Assembly (NCBI RefSeq): GCF_001618685.1
Contig: NZ_CP014342.1
Location: 1,860,001-1,924,000 of the forward strand
Origin: Geobacillus subterraneus
GTDB taxonomy: Bacteria > Bacillota > Bacilli > Bacillales > Anoxybacillaceae
DNA: 64,000 bases
Direction of reading: 5' to 3'
Positions within the stretch are counted from its first letter, which is position 1, and each line of letters starts with the position of its first letter. This document shows, piece by piece, positions 15,797 through 24,694 of this stretch. Made by a program: the position numbers and the translations under genes. The notes beneath the pieces are model-generated. The model was not told the origin of the DNA and did not search any database. It saw only the letters and a program-made list of their open reading frames with translations.

Positions 15797-17245
15797 CTAG
15801 GTAGCGGAAAGAACTCGATCGATCGTTTCGCCTGCCAACAGAAGACATAACGAATCCCACACGTTTTTTTCGTGTTTCGTCAGTGTGGAAACGATGCTTC
15901 TTGCGATGCAAAACGACTGCGCGAATGTTTCTTCGCGAAACGTACCCGAAATGTTCTCTTTGACTTTGACCATGCGAAGATCGCGTTCGGCTTGGTTGTT
16001 ATCAAAGGGAACATGTACTTCACGTAAGAAACGCAGCGCTTCTTCCTTTCGTTTTTGAAGGCGTCGAACAAAAGCGAGTGCTTTTTTCGGAAGAGGCGTC
16101 ATCGTTTCTAATCGGTGTTGTGCTCTTTCTAGGATGCGATCATACACTCGTTCCCACCGTCTCGCTTCTTCTTCGGAAAGTGCACCGTGATGGGCTTCGA
16201 CGGCTTGCTTGGCGGCTAACAGAAACGTGGTCATGCGCATCGCCCACGTATGCCCTTGTTCGATGAATCCTTTTAACTCACGCAAATGGTGGGCATGACA
16301 AAGGGCATGGGTGGCATGTGTGTATTTCGGATATGTACCGAACGCATCGTGCATCATCGTCCCTTCATATCGGGGAAGAATCCCGATATCATCGGTCGCT
16401 TTTTTTCCACGAGAAGCGTGAGGAGCCAAGTATGTATATCTCGATGTACACGCGACATGCACCCATGCGAGTTTCCCATTGATGCGCAAACTCGTTTCAT
16501 CGACATGCAGGATGTTGGATTCAAGTAAGGCGTCTTCGATGATGTCCATATTTGATTCCAGCGCTTCGCGTCCTCGTTTCACCATATTGGCAAGGGTTCC
16601 CGTACTAATCGAGTGTTGATATAACGCTTCGATTGTATCACTTAAACGCTTGTACGGGATCAATTGGATATGATGTAAATAAACAACGAGCGCCGTGAGC
16701 CGTGGACCGTATTGCACATGATTCGTGACATGGGATGGGAATTCGGCTTGTTGCACGCATCGACAATGTGGACACGATTTCACTTCACGTTCATGTTGTG
16801 TCACCTCGATCGCCACAGGAGGGACATCAAACACTTGACGGATATCGACTTTGAACGGTTTGACTTCACGCAAAGAAGCTCCACATCCTTGACACGTATG
16901 CACACGGTGGACGACACGATGATGTGGATGTTCCACTTGACGGAGCGTCGTTCCTTGATGTCCTTCTTGTCCGCCTGGCTTGTTGCCAGATGGTTGACGA
17001 GAAGAACGTGTGTTGGCAAAACGGTCAGAAGATGGGGGCAAATGGCTATTAGAGCTGTTTTTTTTCGTGCGTGCTTCCAGCTCTTGAACACGGTACTTCA
17101 GTTGTTCATTTTCTTTGCGTAGCTGTTTGTTTTCTTTCAACAGTTGCTCAATGACTTGTTGTTGGTGAGTAATGAGCTGCTTTTGTTGTTGGACTTTGCT
17201 GATTAAGCTTTCAACTGTAAATACAGCTTGTTGTACCGTCAACAT
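15797..17245 (-). CDS. IS66-family transposase, ISBst12 subgroup
   Basis: The 482-residue transposase has an N-terminal leucine-rich coiled coil (about 12-62) and the conserved NSSNSHLPPSSD linker, which marks IS66 TnpC-type proteins. Next comes a zinc finger (HTCQGCGASL ... SCPHCRCVQ), then the DDE domain with LHVDETSLRINGKLAWVHV, MHDAFGTYPKY and FDNNQAERDLRMVKVKENISG near the C-terminus supplying the final Glu. I choose ATG 17245 because AAGGAGGTGA lies six bases before it. The upstream ATG at 17269 lacks this. All visible catalytic motifs are intact. Confidence 0.93.
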   Translation of the reverse strand: MLTVQQAVFTVESLISKVQQQKQLITHQQQVIEQLLKENKQLRKENEQLKYRVQELEARTKKNSSNSHLPPSSDRFANTRSSRQPSGNKPGGQEGHQGTTLRQVEHPHHRVVHRVHTCQGCGASLREVKPFKVDIRQVFDVPPVAIEVTQHEREVKSCPHCRCVQQAEFPSHVTNHVQYGPRLTALVVYLHHIQLIPYKRLSDTIEALYQHSISTGTLANMVKRGREALESNMDIIEDALLESNILHVDETSLRINGKLAWVHVACTSRYTYLAPHASRGKKATDDIGILPRYEGTMMHDAFGTYPKYTHATHALCHAHHLRELKGFIEQGHTWAMRMTTFLLAAKQAVEAHHGALSEEEARRWERVYDRILERAQHRLETMTPLPKKALAFVRRLQKRKEEALRFLREVHVPFDNNQAERDLRMVKVKENISGTFREETFAQSFCIARSIVSTLTKHEKNVWDSLCLLLAGETIDRVLSAT

Positions 17246-17325
17246 GCGATTCACCTCCTTGTCTATCAATATTCACATCATGGACAGGAAAAGCAAAAAA
17301 TATTCAGCTCACTTTATGATGTGGC

Positions 17326-17336
17326 TGAATAGTTAC
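17326..17336. repeat. IS66 element right terminal inverted repeat
   Basis: TGAATAGTTAC, inverse of the left end, immediately followed by the duplicated target. Confidence 0.85.
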
Positions 17337-17344
17337 TTTGTTGT
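17337..17344. repeat. Target-site duplication, right copy (TTTGTTGT)
   Basis: Exact match to 15716-15723. In the MFS reading frame these bases are part of the codons for Lys-Thr-Thr-Lys. Confidence 0.9.
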
Positions 17345-18104
17345 TTTATTAACTCGTTTGCTTTCCACTCTTTCTTTTTCCAATTCCCCTTCGAGCCAGT
17401 CGCTTTCTTCTTTCGTTAACCATTTGGCTTGTTTCGGAGTATTTGTCAAATAAAATAGGACAACAATGCCTAACACCACTGCCGGAATCCCTTCTAATAT
17501 GAACATCCATCGTCAACCGGACAATCCACCCCATTGAACAACATCCATAATCCATGTTGATAATGGAGCGCCGATAATTGATCCAATCGGTAATGCCAGT
17601 ATTAAGACAGAAGTGGCAATCGCCCGTTCCCGTTTTCGGAACCAATAGGTGAAATATAAAAGAATCCCGGGGAAAAATCCTGCTTCTGCGACCCCTAATA
17701 AAAAGCGTAAGACATATAAATGGGCGGCCGATTGTACAAATCCAGTTAATACGACAATAATTCCCCACGTAATCATAATGCGGGCAATCCATACTCTTGC
17801 GCCAACCTTGTGCAAAATCATGTTGCTTGGCACTTCAAACAGAAAATATCCGATAAAAAATATCCCTGATAATAAACCAAACACCTCCGCAGAAAGAGCC
17901 AACTCTGCATTCATGCTCAGTGCTGCGTATCCAATATTAACGCGATCCAAGTGAGCGACAATATATAAGATGAGAATAAAAGGTAAAATTCTTAACATTG
18001 TCTTTCGAATGACTCGTTGTTTTACGACTTCCACATTCATATTTTCCATAAATACCCTCCTTTTGCCACCAAGAGATGAAAATTAAAACGTAAATAGTTG
18101 TAGT

Positions 18105-18120
18105 CCCCCGTAAACGGGGG
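18105..18120 (-). terminator. Short GC hairpin behind the thiolase gene
   Basis: CCCCCG-TAAA-CGGGGG, a six-pair stem with a four-base loop, 62 bases after the thiolase stop. There is no real T-run on the minus strand, so it is at best a weak terminator or an mRNA 3'-end stabiliser. Confidence 0.4.
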
Positions 18121-18181
18121 CACCATTACGGTCGGTCACAAACTTCCCGTGTTCTTTTTCTCTATTCACTAACGTTACGAG

Positions 18182-19363
18182 TTATAGCCTCTCCCAAATC
18201 GCTGCTATGCCTTGGCCGCCGCCGATGCATAGCGAGGAAGCGCCGTATTTCTTTCCTCTTCTTTCGAGCTCATACAGAAGCGTCAATGTAATCCGCGTTC
18301 CTGAAGCGGCCAGGGGATGGCCAAGAGCGACCGCACCACCATTGACATTGCCTTTGTCATCCTCAAAGCCTAACTCCTTCTGGCACGCTAAATATTGGGC
18401 TGAAAACGCTTCGTTAATTTCGATTAAATCGAGATCATCGATCGATAAATTCGCTTTTTCGAGCGCTTGGCGGATCGCTGGCACAGGGCCAATCCCCATA
18501 TACTGCGGCTCGACGCCGACGACTCCCCACGAAACGAGACGGGCAAGCGGTTTCAACCCACGCTTGGCGGCATATTCCGCCGAAGCGACAATGACTGCCG
18601 CCGCCCCGTCGTTCATCCCGCTGGCATTGCCTGGCGTCACGACTCCGTTTTCCAGGAAGCGCGGTTGGAGTGACCGCAACTGTTCCAAACTTGTTCGACG
18701 CGGGTGTTCATCCGTATCAATGACCGTCTCCCCTTTTCTTGCTTGCACGGTGACGGGGGCAATCTCTTGTCGAAAATACCCTTTTTCGATCGCGGCAAGC
18801 GCCCGCTCGTGGCTGCGAAGGGCGTGGCGGTCGACTTCTTCGCGGGTAATGTGATACTTTTTCGCTAAATTCTCCGCTGTTATGGCCATGCTGCAACCGC
18901 CAACCGTGTCATACAACCCGTCCCACAGCCAATCTTCCACCGTCGGGCTGCCTAACGCCGTTCCCCAGCGCATGCCGCGAATGACGTGCGGCACTTGGCT
19001 CATATTTTCCGTGCCTCCCGCCAGCACGACGTTTGCTTCCCCAGTTAAAATGAACCGTGCGGCCATAATGATTGCTTCTAACCCCGTCCCGCATAATCGG
19101 TTAACCGTCACGGCCGGTACATCGATCGGCACCCCAGCCTTTAAGCCGACGTGGCGGGCCAACAAGTGGGCGTCACGGCTCGACTGCTGGACGTTGCCAA
19201 ATACGACATGGTCGATTTCTTCCGGCTCGATGTTCGCCTTTTTCATCGCCTCCCGTGCTGCGATGGCCCCTAGGTCAGTGGCGGAAATATCGCGAAACGA
19301 ACCACAAAATTTGGCAAATGGTGTACGTGCTCCTTCAAGCAATACGATCTCGGTATGCATCAT
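18182..19363 (-). CDS. Acetyl-CoA acetyltransferase / 3-ketoacyl-CoA thiolase
   Basis: This 393-residue thiolase cleaves 3-ketoacyl-CoA with CoA, the last step of beta-oxidation. The nucleophile is Cys91 in VNRLCGTGLEA; GGAVALGHPLAASG supplies the His and SLCIGGGQG the second Cys. All residues are standard for degradative thiolases and the length is normal. It is the last gene of the row running from hydroxyacyl-CoA dehydrogenase to thiolase, 78 bases after the acyl-CoA dehydrogenase gene. Chain-length preference cannot be read from sequence. Confidence 0.93.
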   Translation of the reverse strand: MMHTEIVLLEGARTPFAKFCGSFRDISATDLGAIAAREAMKKANIEPEEIDHVVFGNVQQSSRDAHLLARHVGLKAGVPIDVPAVTVNRLCGTGLEAIIMAARFILTGEANVVLAGGTENMSQVPHVIRGMRWGTALGSPTVEDWLWDGLYDTVGGCSMAITAENLAKKYHITREEVDRHALRSHERALAAIEKGYFRQEIAPVTVQARKGETVIDTDEHPRRTSLEQLRSLQPRFLENGVVTPGNASGMNDGAAAVIVASAEYAAKRGLKPLARLVSWGVVGVEPQYMGIGPVPAIRQALEKANLSIDDLDLIEINEAFSAQYLACQKELGFEDDKGNVNGGAVALGHPLAASGTRITLTLLYELERRGKKYGASSLCIGGGQGIAAIWERL

Positions 19364-19441
19364 CGTTCCCCTCTCCGTCTTTTTTGCTTTTTTCCATAGG
19401 AAATTCCCCAGCCAAAACGATCGGCATTCACTGATCGTTGA

Positions 19442-21154
19442 CTACTTGACATACTTTTCGTGTTGAATCACTTTTTCAGCGATTTGGCGCTTGAGCGTGA
19501 CCGTATCAACCAGCGGCCCTCGCATAAATGTCTCTATACTTTGTGAAACTCTTTTTACTAGTTGTTCATCTTGCAAATAAGGGATAACATTCAGCGAGCA
19601 GCCGAGCAGTTGCTGGATTGTCTCTTGAATATACACTTGCACATAGTTTTTCTTTTGTTCTTCCATGTCGACCGCATTTTGTGCTATAGCTTTTTCTGCC
19701 CTTAACAAAGCGCTTTCCATTGCGTAAATTTGTATGGCCATATCCGCTAAATAGGCTAACAGTTCTTGTTCCGTTCCATTCTCGACATGCCGTTTTTGGA
19801 TCGCACCGGCCATCGCCCAAAACAACGACTTCACATCATAGAGCTGCTTTGTTTCGTTGGCAAACGCGACAGCCTGTCCCTCTTGGCGGGAAATCCCTTT
19901 AGATGGAGATGGACAGTTTCGCAACAAGGTTGACGCGATGATGATTCGATTGATTTCATTCGTTCCTTCAAAAATACGGTAAATTCGTGCATCACGATAA
20001 AGCGTTTCGACCTCATACTCCGCCATATAGCCGTATCCGCCATGAATTTGTACCGCTTCATCAACAACAAAATCGAGCACTTCAGTCGAAAACACTTTAT
20101 TGATCGAACATTCCACAGCGTAATCGGCAATTGTTTGAGCGATATTGCCATTTTCCCCCTTCCATCCTTGTTCGAGAGCACCGGCCGTGCGATAAATCAT
20201 ACTCTCATTCACATATGTCTTGACCGCCATATCGGCGATTTTATGTTGAATTAAACCGAACTCGGATAACGAACGGCCGAACTGCCTTCTTTCTTTAGCA
20301 TATTTCACCGATAATTCGAGTGCCCTCTTCGCCATCCCTAACGCGGTGGCGGCAAGTTTATGGCGGCCGATGTTTAAGATATTAAAAGCAATGATATGCC
20401 CTTTCCCGATTTCACCTAATACATTGGCAACTGGAACTTTTACGTTATCAAGAATCAAAGAACGGGTCGAGGAACCTTTTAATCCCATTTTTTTCTCTTC
20501 GGGTCCAACCGACACTCCCATATAGTCTTTATCGACGATAAACGCCGTAAACCGTTGTCCATCCACTTTGGCGAAAACGATAAAGAAATCCGCAAACGCC
20601 GAGTTCGTAATCCACTGCTTTTCACCGTTCAAGATATAATATCGCCCGCACTCAGATAAGCGCGCCGATGTTTTTGCAGCTAGCGCGTCTGTACCGGAAG
20701 TTGGTTCTGTCAACGCATAAGCGCCGATCTTTTCGCCGGTAACCACATAAGGCAAATAGGCTTTCTTTTGCTCCTCTGTGCCAAAAAAGACAATGGGCAA
20801 CGACCCGATGCCTACCTGTCCGCTGAACGTCACAGCAAACGACCGGCCTAAGGCCACCTTTTCGCTGATGATGCATGAACTGATCTTATCCAAATGAAGC
20901 CCGCCGTATCGCTCAGGAATATCGGCACCCAATAACCCGAGCTCCCCTGCTTTCTTTAATAGACGGACAGTTTCGTCAAACTGTTGAGCCTCAATGTCCC
21001 CTAAGACGGGCAGCACTTCCTTCATGACAAACTTTTCTGCCATATCAGCCAGCATGTGATGTTCGTCGGTAAAGTCCTCTGGAGTAAACACTTCACTGGC
21101 GGAAACATGTTCATGGATGAAACACCCGCCTTTATATTCTTTTATCTTTGCCAC
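19442..21154 (-). CDS. Acyl-CoA dehydrogenase with C-terminal extension (FadE type)
   Basis: The 570-residue flavoprotein oxidises acyl-CoA to trans-2-enoyl-CoA. YALTEPTSGTDALAAKT is the FAD-binding signature, QIHGGYGYMAEYEVE the second, and YRIFEGTNEINR carries the catalytic Glu. After the ~400-residue core a helical extension of ~170 residues follows, as in VLCAD-type enzymes and B. subtilis FadE, suggesting long-chain acyl-CoA. An electron-transfer flavoprotein would be the acceptor, but no etf genes are in the window. It is 36 bases after the CoA ligase gene. Confidence 0.92.
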   Translation of the reverse strand: MAKIKEYKGGCFIHEHVSASEVFTPEDFTDEHHMLADMAEKFVMKEVLPVLGDIEAQQFDETVRLLKKAGELGLLGADIPERYGGLHLDKISSCIISEKVALGRSFAVTFSGQVGIGSLPIVFFGTEEQKKAYLPYVVTGEKIGAYALTEPTSGTDALAAKTSARLSECGRYYILNGEKQWITNSAFADFFIVFAKVDGQRFTAFIVDKDYMGVSVGPEEKKMGLKGSSTRSLILDNVKVPVANVLGEIGKGHIIAFNILNIGRHKLAATALGMAKRALELSVKYAKERRQFGRSLSEFGLIQHKIADMAVKTYVNESMIYRTAGALEQGWKGENGNIAQTIADYAVECSINKVFSTEVLDFVVDEAVQIHGGYGYMAEYEVETLYRDARIYRIFEGTNEINRIIIASTLLRNCPSPSKGISRQEGQAVAFANETKQLYDVKSLFWAMAGAIQKRHVENGTEQELLAYLADMAIQIYAMESALLRAEKAIAQNAVDMEEQKKNYVQVYIQETIQQLLGCSLNVIPYLQDEQLVKRVSQSIETFMRGPLVDTVTLKRQIAEKVIQHEKYVK

Positions 21155-21190
21155 AGCTAGCCATCTCCTTACGTCATCATTTCAGCCATA

Positions 21191-22765
21191 TTAACGAAGG
21201 GTTGATTTTAATTGTTCTTCCATCATTTCCCGAAGGGCTACTTTTTTAATTTTTCCACTCGGTGTGACAGGCAGCTCTTCGACAAACACAATGCGGTCCG
21301 GCACTTTATAGTCGGCTACTTTGCCTTTCAGGTATGCCTTCATCGATTCCTCATCTTCTATGCAGTGAGGCCGCAGTTTTATGACGGCACAAGAGATTTC
21401 TCCTAAAACCGTGTCTGGCAATCCGATGATGGCTACCTCCATGACACTCGGATGTTTGTAGAAAATTTCTTCGATTTCCCGAGGATAAATGTTGTAACCG
21501 CCGCGAATAATCATTTCCTTTTTGCGCCCTACAATCCGCACATACCCGTTTTCATCAATCGTCGCTAAATCCCCGGTATAAAACCATCCTTCCTCATCGA
21601 TCACTTCCCTCGTTTTTTCCGGCATTCCGTAATATCCTTTCATGACGCCAAAGCTTCTGCAAGCCAACTCCCCTACTTCACCAGGTTTCACCTCTTGGCG
21701 GTTGTCATCAACGACTTTCACCGCCGCCCCTGGTACCGCTTTTCCCACCGTCTCTGAACGTACGGAATCGCTGTCATCAAAGCCTGTAATCGTTAAAGTA
21801 GCGGATGTCTCTGTCAGCCCGTACGAAATGACAACATCGCATCCCATTTGCGTGCGAATTTTCCTTACCACTTCCTCAGGACACGGAGCGGCGGCGATAA
21901 TGCCCGTACGCAACGAAGACAATTGATACCGGCTGAAATTCGGATGGTTCAACTCTAAAATAAACATCGTCGGGACGCCGTGGTGGATCGTCACCTTCTC
22001 CTGTTCAATCAACCTCAGTGCTTCTTCCGCCTTATATTGTTCCATAAAGACAAGACGCGCTCCGCATAACACCGCTGATAGTATGGAAGGAACCATGCCA
22101 AACACATGAAAAACAGGAACAGCGACTAAAAACACGTCATCCTCGGTACATTTCATGGCTTCGATCGTAGCGTTGGCCGAGTAGAATACATTTTGGTGCG
22201 TCAACATCGCCCCTTTTGGCTTTCCTGTTGTACCTGATGTATACAAAATCGCGAAGACATCTTCTGCGGCATCGATAGTGATTGAGGGAACAGCGGGAGA
22301 ACGTTTTCCTAATTCGATTAAATCAGCAAACGAATGATATCCTTTCTGTTGGAAGCGTACGGTAAAAATATATTTCAGCGAGCTGCCCGCTGACGGGTGC
22401 GATGTAAATATATCGATATGGCCAAACTCACCCATAAGAAAAGCGGCCGTCGCTTTCGAATTTTCCAGTATATAAACTAACTCTTCTGTGCGGTAGCGCG
22501 GATTGCAAGGAACAAGAATGGCGCCAAGGCGGGCGAGACTAAAGTAAATGACCATAAATTCGTTCCAGTTAGGCAAGCAAACAACCACTCGATCCCCTTT
22601 TTGGATTCCTAACACCGCCAAAGCGGAAGCCATGTATTCGACACTGTCGACTAGTTCTCTATACGTCATGCGTCGGTAGCCGTCATACGCTACCTCTTTC
22701 CCCTCGGAAACCCGTTGAAAGGAACGGTTTAACACTTCATGCACGGTGAAAGATTTTCCTGTCAT
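21191..22765 (-). CDS. AMP-forming long-chain fatty acid/aryl-CoA ligase
   Basis: This 524-residue adenylate-forming enzyme is complete. It has the P-loop-like ILYTSGTTGKPKGAMLTHQN, VISYGLTETSATLT, the GWFYTGDLATIDENGYVRIVGRKKEMIIRGGYNIYPREIEE hinge, and the catalytic lysine in PVTPSGKIKKVALRE. It activates a carboxylic acid to its CoA ester ahead of beta-oxidation. ATG 22765 is favoured over GTG 22777 because GGGTGG lies at a workable distance. Unlike the ligase at 191-756 it is intact. A medium- or long-chain substrate is likely; an aryl acid cannot be excluded. Confidence 0.9.
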   Translation of the reverse strand: MTGKSFTVHEVLNRSFQRVSEGKEVAYDGYRRMTYRELVDSVEYMASALAVLGIQKGDRVVVCLPNWNEFMVIYFSLARLGAILVPCNPRYRTEELVYILENSKATAAFLMGEFGHIDIFTSHPSAGSSLKYIFTVRFQQKGYHSFADLIELGKRSPAVPSITIDAAEDVFAILYTSGTTGKPKGAMLTHQNVFYSANATIEAMKCTEDDVFLVAVPVFHVFGMVPSILSAVLCGARLVFMEQYKAEEALRLIEQEKVTIHHGVPTMFILELNHPNFSRYQLSSLRTGIIAAAPCPEEVVRKIRTQMGCDVVISYGLTETSATLTITGFDDSDSVRSETVGKAVPGAAVKVVDDNRQEVKPGEVGELACRSFGVMKGYYGMPEKTREVIDEEGWFYTGDLATIDENGYVRIVGRKKEMIIRGGYNIYPREIEEIFYKHPSVMEVAIIGLPDTVLGEISCAVIKLRPHCIEDEESMKAYLKGKVADYKVPDRIVFVEELPVTPSGKIKKVALREMMEEQLKSTLR

Positions 22766-22880
22766 CCACAACACCACCCTGTCTTAATTTTTCAATCCCT
22801 TTGATTTGAACACAAGGACGGTTGATGACCGAATTCAGTGTGCAGTTATACCGGTTTTGTTGCTCTCCTTACGGCCGAAA

Positions 22881-23660
22881 TTACTTGCCGACAAACACCG
22901 GCTTTCTCTTTTCGGCAAACGCCCGCATGCCTTCTTTTCGATCTTCGGTCGCAAAGGCGTTTCCAAAGCAGGCAGTTTCCACCATCAACCCTGACTGCAA
23001 GTCAACATTGGCTCCCGTGTTGACCGCTTCTTTGAGCATGCGCATGGCAATGGCCGGTTTTTGCGCCAATTTTCCGGCCCATTCTTTCGCCGTCGGCAAA
23101 AGTTCGTCGGATGGGACGACTTTGTTTACCAAATGAATGGCAAGCGCCCGCTGGGCATCGATCATTTCGCCGAAATAAAGCAATTCTTTCGCCACCCCTT
23201 GACCGACGATGCGCGGCAGCCGCTGCGTCCCGCCGCCGCCCGGAATAATGCCGAGGTTGACCTCTGGGAAGGCAAACTTGGCATTGTCAGAACAAATGCG
23301 TAAATCGCATGCGAGCGCTAGTTCGCAGCCCCCTCCGAGCGCCAGCCCGTTCACCGCCGCGATCACCGGTTGGGATGCGTTTTCAATTTTCGAAAACGCG
23401 CTTCGCGATATTTTGTTCATTTCCATCATGCCGGCCAAATCCAAGTCCATCATTTCATGAATATCGGCACCGGCCACAAACGCTTTTTCTCCCGTTCCGG
23501 TAATGACTATCGCCCCCACTTGTTGGTTGGCTTCGAGCTCATCGATCAAGGCAGATAGCTCTTGAAACACTTTTGTATTCAACGGATTGAGCGGAGGGCG
23601 GTGAATGGATACAACCGCCACTCGGTTTTCGATTTCACATTGCAAAAATTCGTAGTTCAC
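22881..23660 (-). CDS. Enoyl-CoA hydratase
   Basis: The 259-residue crotonase-fold enzyme hydrates trans-2-enoyl-CoA to 3-hydroxyacyl-CoA. Landmarks are KAFVAGADIHEM (first oxyanion strand), GLALGGGCELALACDLRI (second oxyanion glycine and first Glu), and FPEVNLGIIPGGGGTQRLPR (second catalytic Glu). It falls between the dehydrogenase and the ligase genes of the same row, 69 bases after the hydroxyacyl-CoA dehydrogenase gene, with a 115-base gap before the ligase gene that holds no clear terminator. Confidence 0.93.
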   Translation of the reverse strand: MNYEFLQCEIENRVAVVSIHRPPLNPLNTKVFQELSALIDELEANQQVGAIVITGTGEKAFVAGADIHEMMDLDLAGMMEMNKISRSAFSKIENASQPVIAAVNGLALGGGCELALACDLRICSDNAKFAFPEVNLGIIPGGGGTQRLPRIVGQGVAKELLYFGEMIDAQRALAIHLVNKVVPSDELLPTAKEWAGKLAQKPAIAMRMLKEAVNTGANVDLQSGLMVETACFGNAFATEDRKEGMRAFAEKRKPVFVGK

Positions 23661-23729
23661 AACTCATTCCTCCTCCTAGAATGTTTAGCGACGTAGTGGT
23701 GGCGTACAACGAACATCGCCGTTTCACCC

Positions 23730-24590
23730 TTATCGGGCATCATCGTAATCATAAAACCCGGCTCCTGTTTTTCGGCCGAGCCTTCCTGCCCGGACAAGCT
23801 GTCTGAGCAATAAAGGAGCGGCAAACCGATCGTCCTTAAACTCTTCGTAAAAATAGTCCATAACATGAAGGCCGATATCGACTCCGGCGAAATCTTGCAA
23901 CGTAAACGGCCCCATCGGGTAGTTCAAACCGAGCGTCACTGCTTTATCGATGTCTTCCATCGAAGCCACTCCCTCCTCGACGAGGCGAATCGCTTCGATA
24001 AACTGCGGAATCATAATGCGGTTGACGATGAACCCCGGGGAATCTTTTTTCACCTCAACCGGCTCTTTTTTCAGTTTCCGGGCGAGCTCTTTCACCTGCT
24101 CCACTGTTTCATCGCTCGTTTTGTATCCGCGTACTACTTCGACGAGTTTCATCAGCTGCGGGGGATTGAAAAAATGCATGCCAACGACTTGGCTTGGACG
24201 GTTGGTGGCAGAAGCGATTTCTGTGATGGACATCGATGATGTGTTCGTCGCTAGGATGGCGTGTTCTGGTGCAATGTTGTCCAATTGTGAAAAAACTTCT
24301 TTTTTCACCTCCATGTTTTCGATGACCGCCTCAATAATGACATCCGCCTGCTTCATGTCCTGCAAGCTGATCGATCCCTTCACCCGTTCTAGCGCCTCAT
24401 GTTTTTGCTCGGCGGTCAGCTTCCCTTTGGCCACGCTTTTATCCATAAATGCTTCCATTCGCGAGCGCGCTTTTTGCAGCGTATGCTCGTCGATGTCTAC
24501 TAAAATGACATTAAATCCTGACAACGCAGCTAAATTGGCGATGCCGCCTCCCATCGTACCGGCTCCCACGACTCCGATCGTTGCTACCAT
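23730..24590 (-). CDS. 3-hydroxyacyl-CoA (3-hydroxybutyryl-CoA) dehydrogenase
   Basis: This 286-residue NAD-dependent enzyme has the Rossmann motif GVVGAGTMGGGIA (GAGTMGG at 9-15), Asp at the end of the second strand (VDID), and NTSSMSITEIA. The signature GMHFFNPPQLMKLVEVV contains the catalytic His, and PGFIVNRIM begins the C-terminal domain. It oxidises 3-hydroxyacyl-CoA to 3-ketoacyl-CoA. It is the first gene of the beta-oxidation row, with AAAGGAGG before the ATG, and follows the regulator gene with a terminator between. Confidence 0.93.
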   Translation of the reverse strand: MVATIGVVGAGTMGGGIANLAALSGFNVILVDIDEHTLQKARSRMEAFMDKSVAKGKLTAEQKHEALERVKGSISLQDMKQADVIIEAVIENMEVKKEVFSQLDNIAPEHAILATNTSSMSITEIASATNRPSQVVGMHFFNPPQLMKLVEVVRGYKTSDETVEQVKELARKLKKEPVEVKKDSPGFIVNRIMIPQFIEAIRLVEEGVASMEDIDKAVTLGLNYPMGPFTLQDFAGVDIGLHVMDYFYEEFKDDRFAAPLLLRQLVRAGRLGRKTGAGFYDYDDAR

Positions 24591-24641
24591 TCGTCAAATC
24601 CTCCTTTATTTTTTGAATTTTCTATATTATCTTTGCTATTA

Positions 24642-24647
24642 ATTATA
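24642..24647 (-). promoter_or_regulatory. Possible -10 box of the beta-oxidation operon
   Basis: A perfect TATAAT on the minus strand, 52 bases before the hydroxyacyl-CoA dehydrogenase start in an AT-rich gap. No good -35 hexamer is at 17 bases; this fits a promoter that needs an activator, possibly the PucR-type protein encoded just upstream. Confidence 0.4.
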
Positions 24648-24662
24648 AAAAAGGTGAATATA

Positions 24663-24685
24663 AAAAAATACCTGCATGATGCAGG
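24663..24685 (-). terminator. Terminator of the PucR-type regulator gene
   Basis: Minus-strand CCTGCA-TCA-TGCAGG (24685-24671) followed by TATTTTTTT, 10 bases after the regulator stop. Confidence 0.8.
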
Positions 24686-24694
24686 AAAACACGC

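Larger units (their letters stand above)
15724..17336 (-). mobile_element. Complete IS66-family insertion sequence, ISBst12 type (1,613 bp)
   Basis: The ends are inverted repeats sharing GTAACTATTCA (15724-15734 and the complement of 17326-17336), with partial matching further in. TTTGTTGT flanks both ends as an 8-bp direct duplication. A single transposase gene fills the element; the small accessory genes (tnpA, tnpB) of typical IS66 elements are absent, as in the ISBst12 subgroup known from Geobacillus stearothermophilus. The length is close to that of ISBst12. The intact ends, duplication and full-length transposase suggest a recent insertion, still able to move. Confidence 0.92.
15121..18049 (-). 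pseudogene. MFS transporter (anion:cation symporter type), disrupted by nonsense codon and IS66 element
   Basis: The N-terminal part (18049-17337) begins with a short cytoplasmic leader, then LPFILILYIVAHLDRVNIGYA and five or six membrane segments with the sugar/aromatic-acid permease motif LHKVGARVWIARIMITWG. The C-terminal part (15715-15121) supplies the last six. Removing the insertion element and one target copy joins them in frame (VNKTT-KKEMLKDIKVWQL) to give about 435 codons, the normal ACS-family size. An extra TGA at 17515-17513 replaces the expected Trp in GGLSG-W-RWMF. The gene is therefore doubly inactive. It was probably the uptake carrier for the aromatic acid. Confidence 0.88.
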
